Positions 1 through 11,336 of a stretch of 64,000 nt of DNA are shown here, one piece after another. Under the pieces are notes generated by a model. It saw nothing but the letters and a program-made list of their open reading frames with translations. It was not told the origin of the DNA and ran no database searches. Both the position numbers and the translations under genes were made by a program. Source of the stretch: Neckera pumila (taxonomy: Eukaryota; Streptophyta; Bryopsida; Hypnales; Neckeraceae); assembly GCA_963969595.1 (NCBI GenBank), contig OZ018414.1:19203660-19267659 (forward strand), written 5' to 3'. Position 1 is the first letter of the stretch. Each line of letters begins with the position of its first letter.

Positions 1-1400
1 ATAGCTACAAGTCTACAAGAAGACCATCTTTTCCAAATTTTAGCTCCAAATTCATTTTTTTGGATACTAAATTGTAATAAAATCCCAAAATTGGCAAGCG
101 CGACATAATTTTGGGGGCTAATTGGAATAGTAAAAAGAAATTGAAAATTGAGAATAAAAATTAGATTAGGTATATAATAGTCATGAGTACCTTACCAAAA
201 AATCTTGATTCATTTGAAGTCAAAACGCAAAAGTTATGGTCAAAAAACAAATCAACACACAAGGTGTGACACAAACTAGAATAGGTGTTTCTTACAATTA
301 TCCAATACTTGTATTTCTTTGTACTAATGAAAGTATAAATAATTTGGCTATGACTTTTAATTGTATGTTATGAGTAAATGATTCTGTAGTGAATGTGGAA
401 TGTGTCCTTTCAAGTGCAAAACAAGTAGATGTGTCTATAGTAATTGCAATCAAGGTTGCAACAAACACAAATTATCCTACATAAATAGGGGTAAGCTCTA
501 TAGAAAAGGAAGACTTCTTGTGCAACTACCTTGCCCTTTCTATGTGTAGATTTGCACAAGATCAACTTAGAACTCAATAGATTCAATTGAAAGTGCAATG
601 TCTTTGGTCTTTGAACCAAATCAACTTCAAATTGATAAAAAAAATTTAAGAGATAGAATTTTATTTATTTGTAAAGTGGATACTAAACTAGACTTCTCTT
701 ACTTCATTTTATGATTTAATGTCAATAACAAAAAAAATCACGTTTAAAGTACATTACCAAAAAAACACCAAGTAATTAGGGACAATTGAAAAAAACAAAA
801 AGAACTTGTCTAGTATTATAGGACGGAACAAGAGTATAATATATAGTGGAGTGGGAGTATGAGATGTAGTGGTCAATGGTAGACATTCTATTCTCACAAA
901 TTAGGCTACTATATCTCCAATCAACTATGGTTTAGGTGACAATTCACGTAGAGCAAGACTAACAAGAGCAGCAGAAATGTTCAGGAGGTGTACATTGAAA
1001 GTATAGAATAATCAAAACATGTACATTGAAAGCCACAATTATCACTTACATCAATTTTGTAACCAGCCTATGGTAGGTTTGCCTATATATTGAGAATAGG
1101 ACAAATAGAAATTTCTTGAAAAAAATTCATAGTAATTTAGGACTTAACCTAGCATCTCACGACATAAGCTGACGACAACCATGCACCTGTAGAAATTTTT
1201 GTACCATCCTAAATTGTTTTTGAGGAAATCATTGTAAAAAGTTATAAAATCCTTTTGAAATCTATTTCTCTACATGGGGGAATGTTTTCCTTAACCTTCC
1301 CCATGCTGCAATTAGGCTAAATTGCCTAAGTAGTCAAGAATGGGTGATATACTATAATTTGTAAGGGACGTTGAGACCAAAACTACTATAGAAACAAAGA
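1..1400. other. AT-rich spacer, no gene recognised
   Basis: The only open frames here are short and have no protein-like composition. I recognise no repeat boundary, RNA gene or promoter. The sequence is AT-rich with short homopolymer runs, like the spacers elsewhere in the window. Confidence 0.5.
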
Positions 1401-1404
1401 ATGC

Positions 1405-2040
1405 ACTTATTGGTGCAATAGTTGGAGTAGTTTTGGTGACTACCTTGATCACGGGGGCTGCATTCTTTAAGTGTTAAAGGTGGCTGCTCAATTTCCAGTT
1501 TGAATCTGAAGAGCACTATGTAGGTGGAAAATTTTATGGCAATCTTGTTATCACTGAAGTTTTTTATGAATATGAAAGTAAGTGATTATATGTCTTGGAA
1601 CAGCAGCATCTGCAAGCAGCTAATTATGAATTGGTTTGGGTGGCGAAACTTGATCCAGCACACAACAATTGGAGGTCTAATACCCATTTCATTGTCACAT
1701 ATTGGTGTCTGAATGTCTACAAACAATGCACTACGATTAACCAAATTTCACAAATTCACCGAAGTTTCACCAAAATTCCAGACTATCACTCACTTCTTTC
1801 TCTCACTTGAATTCCGGAAAAGCTGCATACAATTCAAGACAGAGATCATAACAGTACTCCAAGCAAGTATAACCAAGCAATGGTCCTTGTGGTGAGAAAA
1901 TATACTTTGTTAAGATATATGGGAGGGACTTATTAGTTAATTCAAGGATTGGGGTTGGCTGAGGAGCTATAGAAGACACTTTTTGTTCATTGCAGGTGTC
2001 CCCTTTTTTCATGGATGCAAAAGGACCGTGCTTCATTAGT
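1405..2040 (+). pseudogene. Receptor-kinase-like remnant (transmembrane segment plus decayed flank)
   Basis: At about 1410-1480 the plus strand reads LIGAIVGVVLVTTLITGAAF followed by Phe-Lys-Cys and a stop. This is a hydrophobic single-pass segment with a basic stop-transfer edge, as in leucine-rich-repeat receptor kinases of plants. No kinase motif (GxGxxG, HRD, DFG) survives downstream. The 1860-2040 part is related to 15460-15780 in this window, sharing GAGGGACTTAT, then GGATTGGNGTTGG, then GGATGCAAAAGGA, so at least that part is repetitive. The receptor-kinase label rests on the membrane segment only and is weak. Confidence 0.25.
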
Positions 2041-2295
2041 AAACAATGTTATGATAGAATGCAACACATAAGTCACAGGAAACTACAATCCGCCATGTAA
2101 CTTTGGGAAGAAATATTTCAGCTGAATGAAATAACTATAGCCGATAGCAACAAAAACTCAGTACCAATACGGAGTACACACAATAATTATATGGAGGCAA
2201 CACTGCCAAAAACAAATTGAATATACTCAAACAGCGAAAGATCACATTGACATCCTTGCAACCTTGATTTGCAACCTTGATTTGCATCCTCAACT

Positions 2296-2490
2296 TCTAT
2301 CCTGCACTGCAGCTCCAAAGGCAACAACTTCATTGTGGTTTACAGTAACGTCCAGATCCTTTCTAGTCATTTGCTTCACTAGTTGCTAGACACCTGGAAT
2401 TTTAGTATAACCGCCCACCAAGACAACTTCCTGCAGGTCTTTCAGATTGAACTTGGCATCTTCCAATGAACTCTTGACTGGCTCACAACA
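2296..2490 (-). pseudogene. Plastid-type HSP70 (DnaK) exon fragment with an in-frame stop
   Basis: The minus strand reads EPVKSSLEDAKFNLKDLQEV, then VLVGGYTKIPGV, a TAG stop, then QLVKQMTRKDLDVTVNHNEV and VAFGAAVQ. This matches the end of the HSP70 nucleotide-binding domain, including the adenosine-binding LVGGxTxIPxV motif. The wording after the motif (LVKxMTxKDxxVTVNxxEVVAxGAAVQ) is that of bacterial and plastid DnaK rather than cytosolic or mitochondrial HSP70. In intact proteins the stop position is Gln, so CAG to TAG explains the lesion. A splice-acceptor-like TTTCAG lies just upstream. Neither the N-terminal ATPase lobes nor the peptide-binding domain is found nearby, so this is one isolated exon. 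Confidence 0.8.
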
Positions 2491-2559
2491 TCTGAAAGGA
2501 CAAAAACCTACATATGACACACAACACTTCCTCATTGGAATCAATTTCAATGGTATCTA

Positions 2560-3480
2560 CACTGAAGTACAAAACTCATTTTACGAAGCGAAATAAGATA
2601 TACGAAGTCATCTTTACACATCCCTTGTTAAAGTTTGTCACCAGCGAGAAGGGCATCACCCGCTGTAGAGAGTACGTGAAAAACTTTATGCAGAAGTGGT
2701 TTCACTGCCACATCACGTACTGCCACTTCACGAACAATATCTGGGTGCTGCTCCCCAAAAATTTTCAAGTGCATTTCTAGCTCGCCTCTGCTCCTCCAGA
2801 GTCAACAGATCGGTTCCCTGATGCATTCAAGAAAAACTGTCACAGAAATTCAGTGACAAACGCATAACATAACTCTAGAAACAAAAATGTCCACATATAG
2901 ACATTTCGCATTTTGCAACTTCTGAACTAATTCCTACAGACACACATGTGAATTACAATGCGCACAAATAGGAATGTTGAGGCAAGGAGAGTGGAATTAC
3001 CAGAACATAGTGAACAGCATGGTCACAGCCCCTGCGACTGAAAATGAATCAAATAGCTGGAAGCATATCCCGCTCTTTCAACTGGTACAACGTATCCCTG
3101 ATTCGCGGGATCTGACCAGACCCATTCAGAATAAATCAATAATCACAAGGTCCAGTAATTCTCAACGAAACCAACATTTTCAAAGGAATGTGTTGAAGCA
3201 ACATAGACATGAAGGTGCTCTTATACCTGTCTGCGACAAAGAAACTGGAGCTCCTCTTCGGACACATGGTGGTCTACTTGTCCCGACCCACCTGATCACC
3301 GCTGATTTTCTTTGCGGACGTCGGGCTCTTTGGAGCGTTTGCCAACTCTGAGAAGTTTTTGCTGCTTCCTCAGTGGAGAGTCTGATACTTCATCCCAGAA
3401 TGGATCGGGTTCTCTTTCACGCTCGGTCCTCCTGAGTTTCAGCCTCCTGCAGAAGAAAACAGAGGGCGCGATCCATCGAT
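2560..3480 (-). pseudogene. ISE2: ISE2-like DEVH (SKI2-family) RNA helicase fragment, several decayed exons
   Basis: Going down the minus strand: a basic linker with WDEVSDSPLRKQQKLL (about 3400) leads to a TGA stop (3296-3298), then VSEEELQFLCRRQ and a GT donor near 3224. The next exon (about 3105-2990) reads IPRIRDTLYQLKERDMLPAI, a TAG in place of Trp, then FIFSRRGCDHAVHYV and a donor. The following exon (about 2830-2560) has a frameshifted LTLEEQRR, then FGEQHPDIVREVAV, then a decayed HHAGCLP region ending in a relic of LVExLFxKGLVKVVF. Order and wording match the second RecA-like domain of ISE2, the chloroplast RNA helicase of plants. The DEVH box and the N-terminal half are not visible. 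At least two stops and one frameshift make it a pseudogene. Confidence 0.7.
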
Positions 3481-3589
3481 GTGAATACAACAGAACCAAA
3501 TCAGCCCACCTGTAAATGCACAACCTACGCTTTTCGATCCGATCAAAACTCACTAGAAAGTACCTAATGGCACCAAGAGCTCGACCTTT

Positions 3590-3900
3590 TTTAAGTAAAG
3601 AATGTTCCTTCATGAGCGCCAGAAACTCCTTCATTTTCCAAGTTCCTGAAACAGTAACAGCAGGAAACTTACGATACGAAACATCCTACTTACTCCAAAA
3701 GCATGTCAGAAGAGAACTTACAAGTTTTCCCACGTTCCAGGGGTGAGTACCAAAGAGCTGCTGCAAGAGCGCCATTTGAGTATGCATCAGGTGTGGCATC
3801 CAGCATTACCGTGCAAATCAAAGCCACGTTACCACATGGGTAAGGCACTCAACGAAATCCTCCACGAGGTAGCGTTCTATTTGTTGAATACCAGGCAAAA
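3590..3900 (-). pseudogene. Unassigned exon-like fragments upstream of the helicase remnant
   Basis: Two stretches on the minus strand look like old exons. One near 3640-3550 reads TWKMKEFLALMKEHSLLKKG then RALGAIR, between a pyrimidine-rich TTTCAG acceptor and a GTAC donor. The other near 3790-3730 reads MALLQQLFGTHPWNVGKL before a GTAAGT donor. Their splice phases do not join cleanly, which suggests decay. They sit on the same strand as the helicase fragment and could be its missing 5' part, but I see no diagnostic helicase motif and assign no family. Confidence 0.3.
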
Positions 3901-4154
3901 ACACAAATTCTGCAATTGCCATGTCTCAAATACTGAACAACAGAATTTGCTGACCATGCCTTCTTACCCAACAACAGCATAAGCCTTGGTGACTGCATCT
4001 TTTGCACAGCAAATAAGCATAGCAAATCAGTAAACAAACATAGTTCAGATGTTCTATAGAGGTTGAAAGTTGAGTTCACGAGCAATTCATCCCTGCTGTA
4101 CCCAATTGAGGTTAAGAACAAACAAAACGCACACAAGGTTCCAAAGCACATGCA

Positions 4155-4325
4155 GAGTACTAAATGGGCTTTCATAGGAAAGCGGAGTTCATCAAATGCA
4201 TACTCTAAAGGAGTTTGGAAATGAAACTGCACAAAATTCAGCTCCCTTCCTTTCACCCGCAGCTTGTTAATTCCTTCTGGAAAGTTGACCTGGCGAACCT
4301 CACAAACCAACAGTAACGAATGCAA
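4155..4325 (-). pseudogene. Alpha-carbonic anhydrase exon fragment, zinc site damaged
   Basis: The minus strand encodes VNFPEGINKLRVKGRELNF, then VQFHFQTPLEYAFDELRFPM, then KAHLVL. This is the core strand pair of alpha-type carbonic anhydrase, usually FHxHxPSEH...G..FPxExHLVH. Of the three zinc-binding histidines, the first (FH) and third (AHLV) remain, while the second has become Gln (HFQ). The conserved SEH has become LEY and the final VH has become VL. No other alpha-CA exon is clear beside it, and the frame runs into intron-like sequence. I read it as a non-functional fragment on the same strand as the HSP70 and helicase fragments. Confidence 0.65.
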
Positions 4326-4499
4326 GACATCATCTTTGGCTGGGGTTTAACGAAACTCAACCCTAGACACATTTCTTCCGATGCAAAATGTGTCACCGAC
4401 CTGAAGAGCATGTGTAGCAGTCATCGCGCAGCAACCAGCGAGCAAAAGTCACAATTACTACCACAACAACACATTCACCTGGCCCGTCGCCATCACTGC

Positions 4500-7100
4500 A
4501 GTTAAAATGATTATGAAAATCAGTTCCAGAACCTGCTGCTGATTACAAGAAGAAAAAAATGCTTCTGCATTCCTAACATAAACCACAACGCGTCTACGTT
4601 ATCAACGAAACCCTAAAGACTGACCGCTGCACCGAAAAAAATTAAACAAGGACATGAGCATGCTTCAAATTCATTCAAAACAAAATTCCTATGCAAGTAG
4701 AAGTGCGGGCACGTCAATCCCACGAGGATGCCGCTCTCCTGTAGAGCAGTACAGATCACTCATGCGACGGCGGCAGACCGCCGCTACAACATCATGGAAA
4801 GCCCTCTCCAGGAAACTCCCGCAACTACGTGATGCAGTGCAAGCTAATGGGGTGCAAGGGAGAGGAGAAGCGCAACCGTGCACGACAGAAGAGAGCTGCC
4901 AAAACGGGAACAACGTGAAAGCAGCAGGATAGATCTCAAAGTTAGCCGCGTCTGTCCACCCCCCAGTGTTTCAAGAGCAAATTTCAGAACACTGATTCCC
5001 TCGGATCCCACATGGAGGGGACAATATTCACGCTCCCAGCGAAACCCGGGTGTTTTAAGACCAGAGCAAGTCACACCATTAGAACATGCCTAGATGAAGA
5101 AGAAGATCACGCATCCTCGATCACGCATCCTCAACCAAATTAAATATATCGTAGACATATATCACGAACTAAAATGGAAAATATTATTCGTAGTATCAGA
5201 TTAGTGCGTGTGGCACTAGTTTATCAAAGTGACACGATTTGTAATGTATTTGAACTAGGACAAATCCCACAGCAATGCAAAGGCACCAAAAAGAAATCAT
5301 CAACCTGCAAGATTCCATTGAGAAGTGGCAGGAAGTTGTTAAAGTTTAGAAAGAACAAACGAATTAAATGCAAAGCAGATGAAAGCACGATACTGTGTGT
5401 GAAGGATGAAATATTGACACTGAAATAATACTATAATCATTAAATGAGTTCTCATAAAGTATTGTACACATCGATTAAAAAAAAGTTATCTGTCTCCAGT
5501 TTACGATAGTCCTCGTCCTCGATAACTTTCTTCCTTGTGCATTCAACACTTTCCCGTAAGAGTCTTCTTCATCAGCCCAACACTGCGTCACCGGCTCCGA
5601 TGTTTACTCGCGGCAACTCAGCCATTTCATCTAAGAACGGAATTATTTAGCACTGACAAGCAGCAGCGCATTGTCTTTCAAAGACACATAGTTGGCCACA
5701 GCCATATTCTCTTCCTTGAAACTTCATCCCCAACGCTACTTCCGTTACTCCACTCTGACACCGACACCCAAACCCTAGCGAAGGATTCCCCAACGCCTGC
5801 TTCAACTGCAACAGGACACTGAATTTTTCAGCAGTGTATTCATCTGCAGGGCACCGCCAAAAATGATGCTTGTGGCCATGGCGGAGCTCTCATTTACCTC
5901 TGACAAACTTCCACAAACTACTACTACAATTTCAGAGATTTCTGAACAACGCAATTAGCCATTGCTCGCTCTGAATCCTGAAAAAAGAACATGCTTCCAC
6001 ACTTAACACTGTCATTATACACGAACTGCAAGAAAATGGCGCTTGTAGCCATGACGGCAAATAATTCCGAAAATCGATAATACCTCACACCACAATAATC
6101 TAAAGACGCCCCTTCGCCACATGCAAGCGATAAACTAATCGACTCCTCCTTAACAAGAGAGAACCCTCAGGAGCCAAAACAAAGGAGCCATTGAGACAGA
6201 GACTGACACCCTGCTCATGAAAACGAACAGCAAAACCCTAAAACCACTATGGTCGGGAACAAAAAACTTTAAAGAGACAGTAAAAACAAAGCCGTGAAAA
6301 CAAAGAGAATCGGACTGAACTGCATAAAGCTCGGAAGTGCGCAAATTTCTACACTAGCAAAAACCAAATTGAGTGAAAACTAATCACATTTAAACTATTC
6401 GAACTTAAAACATCACAATACCGTCGTACCGAGCAACGTTGCAGAAACGGTAAACAACGATGTGTCAATCGAGCTAAGCTTAAAAAACAATCTGATAGTG
6501 GATACATCACACCGCAGTTAGGTGACTCGGATGCACACGCAGGAAATTAACTATTAACTAAAGAAAAGAACTCCCTGGAGCTAAAACAAGTGAGACACTC
6601 ACTGCACACTCACAGGAAAACATCCTAAGGTTGATATCCATCGACTTTAGATCCAACGGAGGAAAACAAAAGCGCAATCATAGGTCCAGGCTGCGGAATT
6701 ATGGCGTTCAGCGCAACAATAGGCGCACTTAGCGTAGAGCTCTCAAAGACGAAGAGAAGTTTTCTTCCTTCAGATTGCTTCCACGCTTGAAGAGCAAGTG
6801 AAATACTAGGAAGAGAAAACAAGAGGATTTAGATTGACAAGTACTTTGATAGCAATTGCTTCACGTTTGAAGAGCAAGTAGAATACTAGGAAGAAAGCAA
6901 GGGGATTTAGATTGACAAGTATTTCCATGGCATTTTATTCTTTTCTTTTTAACCTACCTCTCAAACAACTCAATGAATGTGACACCCGTTTTGCCCAAAT
7001 AGCCCTATGCTGAAAAAAATCATAATATTATGCTGATTATATGGCAGAGAACTGTTCTGTTGGACTTTTCATGAAAGAAAACGACTTTGAGGTACGTACC
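4500..7100. other. GC-richer spacer with exon/leader-like scraps, no gene defined
   Basis: The base composition is less AT-rich than most spacers in the window and splice-like junctions are frequent, but no continuous coding path can be built. Two minus-strand scraps, near 5899-5864 and 6053-6027, both begin with an ATG encoding Met-Ala-Thr-Ser, reach an Ile-Phe pair and end at CAG. They may be a duplicated first exon. A CGCTAGGGTTTGGG motif on the minus strand near 5775 resembles plant leaders. I see no recognisable protein domain. Confidence 0.3.
6773..6924. repeat. Direct tandem duplication, unit about 75 bp, two copies
   Basis: The unit ATTGCTTC-CACG-TTGAAGAGCAAG...ATACTAGGAAGA...GGATTTAGATTGACAAGTA occurs at about 6774-6843 and again at 6855-6920, with only a few substitutions and small indels. 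It is a local duplication with no coding content. Confidence 0.8.
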
Positions 7101-7140
7101 TGTGAAATTAAATCAGCCAAGCTCGATCGCCACAATTCGT

Positions 7141-7497
7141 TCAATCTTCAATCAGATCTAGACGAGGGCAAAGTCCGTGGACGATCTCTTGGTATTCCGT
7201 CTGAATTGGGTGTCCTCCCACCACAATGCCGTCTCCCAAATCGGTCTCATGCTGCACTTCTAGTCGCATCTCATATCCACCTGCAGGCACATATTCACCC
7301 GTGTCGCCGCCGCAGCAGCACATCATGCGTCCCCAATTGGCTCCCATTGCAGATAAGGTCGATGGAGACAGGCTTGGATCGAGTACTTGTAGCCAGGCAC
7401 TCGATCCACTGTATCCGTCGGAACAAGTGTCTGGCAAGTGCATTAACTGTTTACAGACAATTGCCGAACCAACGGTGATGAAGCCGCCAAGTGGCAT
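7141..7497 (-). CDS. Unrecognised open frame, possible exon or gene remnant
   Basis: A 118-codon open frame on the minus strand begins MPLGGFITVGSAIVCKQ and ends GLCPRLDLIED. Composition is protein-like: CysCysCys-Gly-Gly, then EYVPAGGYEMRLEVQHE, then GDGIVVGGHPIQTEYQ. There is no signal peptide, no transmembrane segment and no family I recognise. A plus-strand frame overlaps it but is lower in quality, being rich in Ser, Pro and Gln. It lies next to the pseudogene cluster at 2-4.5 kb and may be another captured or decaying exon. Whether it is expressed is unknown. Confidence 0.3.
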   Translation of the reverse strand: MPLGGFITVGSAIVCKQLMHLPDTCSDGYSGSSAWLQVLDPSLSPSTLSAMGANWGRMMCCCGGDTGEYVPAGGYEMRLEVQHETDLGDGIVVGGHPIQTEYQEIVHGLCPRLDLIED

Positions 7498-8112
7498 ACG
7501 TACTACGTAAGCTGATGTTGTGATCTCAAACTTCGTCTACGACGTTGTTGACATTCAACACCCGAAAGGCAGAACGGTTTCTCCGTCTTTGACAATTTGG
7601 TCCACTCCGACACTGACTTCGTCTAATAAATGAAATCCACTGACAGTCAGCGGTCCAATTCATTCAGGAATTTTGGGATCCTGCTCACAGTCCGGGGAGT
7701 ATTTTAAGTTTAGCACAGCCGGCTAAAATCCTACATTTTCATGGAGCAACCGGTTGTTTGAAGTATTCTCTCGGCTAGGCCTTTAAAAAATAGAGAATAT
7801 TTTTTTATTTTCCTCTTAAATGATCGGTTTTTTCCGAAGATTTTGAAATCAATTCGGCAATTCTTGATTCCAACCGGCTAACTTGTAACCAAATGCCGAT
7901 ACTCCCCGTACATTGATATTCCTGCTGAGAGTGGGAGAACTTTGGGAGGTCCATTTAACAGAATTGTTGGAATGACAAGTCAACAGTCCATTTACGAAAT
8001 TGTTGGAATGACTAAAGTCTACTTCATCATTGTTACAAAACACACATGTCTAATGAAAATCATACAAAGAGTTTGATGTTTTCTATATACTAAGGTAGAA
8101 CCACCTATATCC

Positions 8113-9058
8113 GATCACTTACCCCCTAAAGGACCAAGGTGATTTTCCTATCAAAAACCACTCAAAATTGTCATTTCTATTGCAAAGAAAAAAGAACTTT
8201 AAAAATTGTTTATTTTTGCATATCCAACCGTAAGATCTTATACTTGACTAGTATATGAATATGTAGAAGAAATTTCAGAAACTTTGACCATATAGATTGT
8301 AAGATATATGTATTTAAAGTGAAGAAAATAAGTTTTTTGCACCTTGCTTGACTAGATTTTTTGGCTTTGAATCTTTTTAGTTGAAATTTTTTGCACTACT
8401 AATTATGATTTTCTACTTATTTATGTTAAGTAGTTGAGTTGAGAATCTTCAACAAAAAAAATTTAGGAAAAAAAACACTTAATTTTCACTCATTAAAAAA
8501 TTGTTAAGTAGAAGTGAGTTCAAGATTGAAGAAAAAACTAAATTGTTAATAGCTTTTAGATGGAACTGAATCACAATAATCCCAATGGTAAGATTATTCT
8601 AACAAAAAACTCTGACCTTGTCCAACAAATTTTTTTGAAAAATTCTAAAAATTGCATTCAAAAATGAATTCTACAAGTTATTTTTTCAAAAAGATGCCCA
8701 GATTGCCCCAAAAAATAAGATTGTCCATAACTTTCTCATTATTAGCCCAAATTGAATGAAACAAAGCTTTACACGTAGACAAAAATATAATCTTTGAGAA
8801 AAAATTTGAAAAGAATTATTTTGACTTTATGTGATTTTTTTTGTGCTGCCCGCCAAACTCTATTTTTGCTTATTGTGCCATAACTTTTGCTCCCGAGCAT
8901 CAATTAAAATAAAAATTATATATTCACAAAGCTATTGCAAAAATACACAACTTCAAAAAATCCCAAAAAAATATCACTAAAAATTGAAATAGCAGGAATC
9001 TGCCCGGATCCAAATTGTCCCCTGAGGGGACAATCGGTCCTTTAGGGATTAAGTGATT
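8113..9058 (+). mobile_element. Non-autonomous TIR transposon, family A copy 1 (946 bp)
   Basis: The ends are inverted repeats: 8113-8135 contains CACTTACCCCCTAAAGGACC and 9036-9058 is its reverse complement with about three mismatches. A perfect subterminal palindrome, ATTGTCCCC-TGA-GGGGACAAT, lies just inside the right end (9014-9034). There is no coding frame inside. Related copies lie at 33313-34170, 58667-59565 (inverted) and 17785-18175 (partial). The target looks like TTAA (right side TTAA, left side TTAC). See the findings for the superfamily question. Confidence 0.75.
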
Positions 9059-9859
9059 TTAGGACAGATGAGTAGCAATGTAAGGTAGTGAAAAAAAATT
9101 CTCATATAGAGAAATAAGAAATTATTAGGATTGTGAATTTTCATAATTTTTTTTGCTAAAATTAAAATTTCTATAAATCTAAGAGCCAAAAAGTGTTTCA
9201 AATATGTAGCCAATGTCTAAAGTCTTCTAATTCTGTTCATAGCCAAACTACTTTTCTGCTTATTACTTTATGTGCACTTTAGGACGTGTCATGGCCTTAT
9301 TCATTCCAACCCTGAAAAGGAGAAAAATACACATTCCAAACTTGAGCACCTTGCCTGGCTTGAAGTAGTGCACCCTATAAGTTGGGCATTGCTCCTTGGT
9401 CTTGAATGGTTGGTCCTACCTTATCTACCATCTAGTTTTGCCAGCACCATTTTTGAAAATTACAACTTGTATTTAATCCTTTAAGGACCGTTGTTGATTT
9501 TGGGGGTGGGCAATGCGATTTGTGGTTAAAGCAAAACAAGGCCTGTCAAAGATCTAACCATATTGATGGATGTGGGATGAATGGTTTATTATGTGGCCAT
9601 GAATTTTGTGGCAAACTACGGTGCAATCCAGTTTATTATGATGCATCTATGTTTTCAAATGTTGTATTTCTAGCTAGAAAATCATCACTAATATCAACCT
9701 TGAGCCCACACGGAGGTTCAAATCGGCCTGATTTTTGTTCTTGTGGGCGGAGTTGGGAATTCCCTACATCCGTCTCCTTTGGACTGTCTCCCAATTTACA
9801 ACTAATTTGACTTTACAAATGAAAATGACAATTTCAATCCAAAACTAGTTGACCGGTCT

Positions 9860-10803
9860 TTAACCCCTAAAGGTTTTTGACTATGTTTTCACCAAAATTG
9901 CTCCAAAACTATCATTTCTAGTACAAGTACCAAATTTTAGAAAAAATAACATTTTTGGACACATATAACAGTAGGATCTTGTAGTGCACTAGTTTGAAAA
10001 GATGTGGAAAAAATTTCATAATTTTCCACCATGTAGATTGTAAGATAATAGCTTTTGAATTGACAAAAATGCTTTTTTTGTCCCTACGAAAAATTGGGCA
10101 GTTGCACTTTACAAGGTCACATTGACATGAAAAAATGTCCAAAATGGTGGTAATTCTTTGGGTTCATTCTTCAAAGAAAGTTGGCTACATGCCTCGCTAC
10201 ATGCTTGAAAATTTTCAAATTACTTGGAATTATACAACATATAGGAAAAAAATAGTAAGTAGAAGGAAGTAGAAAATGATTCAGAACACTAGATTGTTAA
10301 GAATTTAATTATGGAACTATAAAATGCCAATCCAATGGTTGTAGTTTTGTAATAAACAACACACATTCTATGCTTTTATTTTTTTTGAAGAATACTAAAA
10401 ATTGAGTTAAATAAAGAACTCCAAATTTTATTTTAGAGTAGGGAATCTATAACTGTCCGCAAACTAGAACACCTCATAATTTTCATCTCATAAATCAAAA
10501 TGTAATGATTCAAAGCTTTCCACGCATATGTAAATTTAGAGGACCAGTTTCAAAGTTTAATTTTTTTTAAAAGTGATTTTTTAGAAAACTTTTGAGCTGC
10601 CCGCCGAACTTAGAAAATGACATATCATCCAATAGCTTTTTAACCGTATAGTCAAAAGTTATGAAAATTGCTGGGCCTTAAAGCTACTCCTTGGGCACAT
10701 GCTGTGTGAAAATTTCAAAGAAGAAAAATTAAATTTTCAATTGTAGTGAGCTACCCAAAAGTGCTATATTGCCAAAAAATGCCATTGGTCCTTTATGGGT
10801 TAA
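9860..10803 (+). mobile_element. Non-autonomous TIR transposon, family B copy 1 (936 bp between TTAA sites)
   Basis: The left end TTAA-CCCCTAAAGG (9860-9873) and right end CCTTTATGGG-TTAA (10790-10803) are inverted repeats, each flanked by TTAA. Just inside the left end, TTTTTGACTATGTTTTCACC and the following 50 bases match, in inverse orientation, the right end of the element at 34192-35117. No transposase frame is present. Confidence 0.75.
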
Positions 10804-11030
10804 AGGGTTAATGGTACATATTAGAAATGAACCTTCACAATTGCTTTAAGAGATACTTGATCCCATACCAGTTGAATTTCTTGTATGATTTCTTCCTTGT
10901 TCTTCATCGTAATGCAACAAAATCTTTGACTATCTTCCAAAGGTTTTCTATAAAATGGTAGGTAGTGTATAAAAGAAATCTTAATTGTTGTATGATTTTA
11001 AATTATTCATTTTTCACTTATTGTGAAGTT

Positions 11031-11112
11031 GAAGTGCATTTCATTGCAATTCCACTCGAATTGCAATGAAAACCAATGAATTGCAATGAAAATGGAATTG
11101 CAAATGAAATCC
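11031..11112. repeat. Imperfect inverted repeat (foldback)
   Basis: CATTTCATTGCAATTCCA near 11036 pairs with TGGAATTGCAAATGAAAT near 11092. The loop itself contains two copies of GAATTGCAATGAAAA. It could fold as a hairpin. No coding role is seen. Confidence 0.6.
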
Positions 11113-11285
11113 CTACAATTTGCGGTTTTAATATCGGTTCATTCATTAGCATGCAAAAGCTTCCAAAAGTTGCTAAACTTATAGAAGAGATTTAGTAGCG
11201 GAAAGTGCTCTCAGCTTCTCTCCCTTACTTTCAACCAATGTATTTTTTCTCATTACAGAAAATTTTAGCCCTCTGGAGAGCTGCT

Positions 11286-11336
11286 CTAGAGTGGCAAACC
11301 AAGTTATTTGAAAGCTTGGCCTGTCACTCTAGAAAA
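11286..11336. repeat. Short hairpin
   Basis: TCTAGAGTGGCAAACCAAG and, after an 11-base loop, CTTGGCCTGTCACTCTAGA form a 19-bp stem with three mismatches. It is too short to be a gene. It may be a terminus of a small foldback element or simply a palindrome. Confidence 0.5.
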
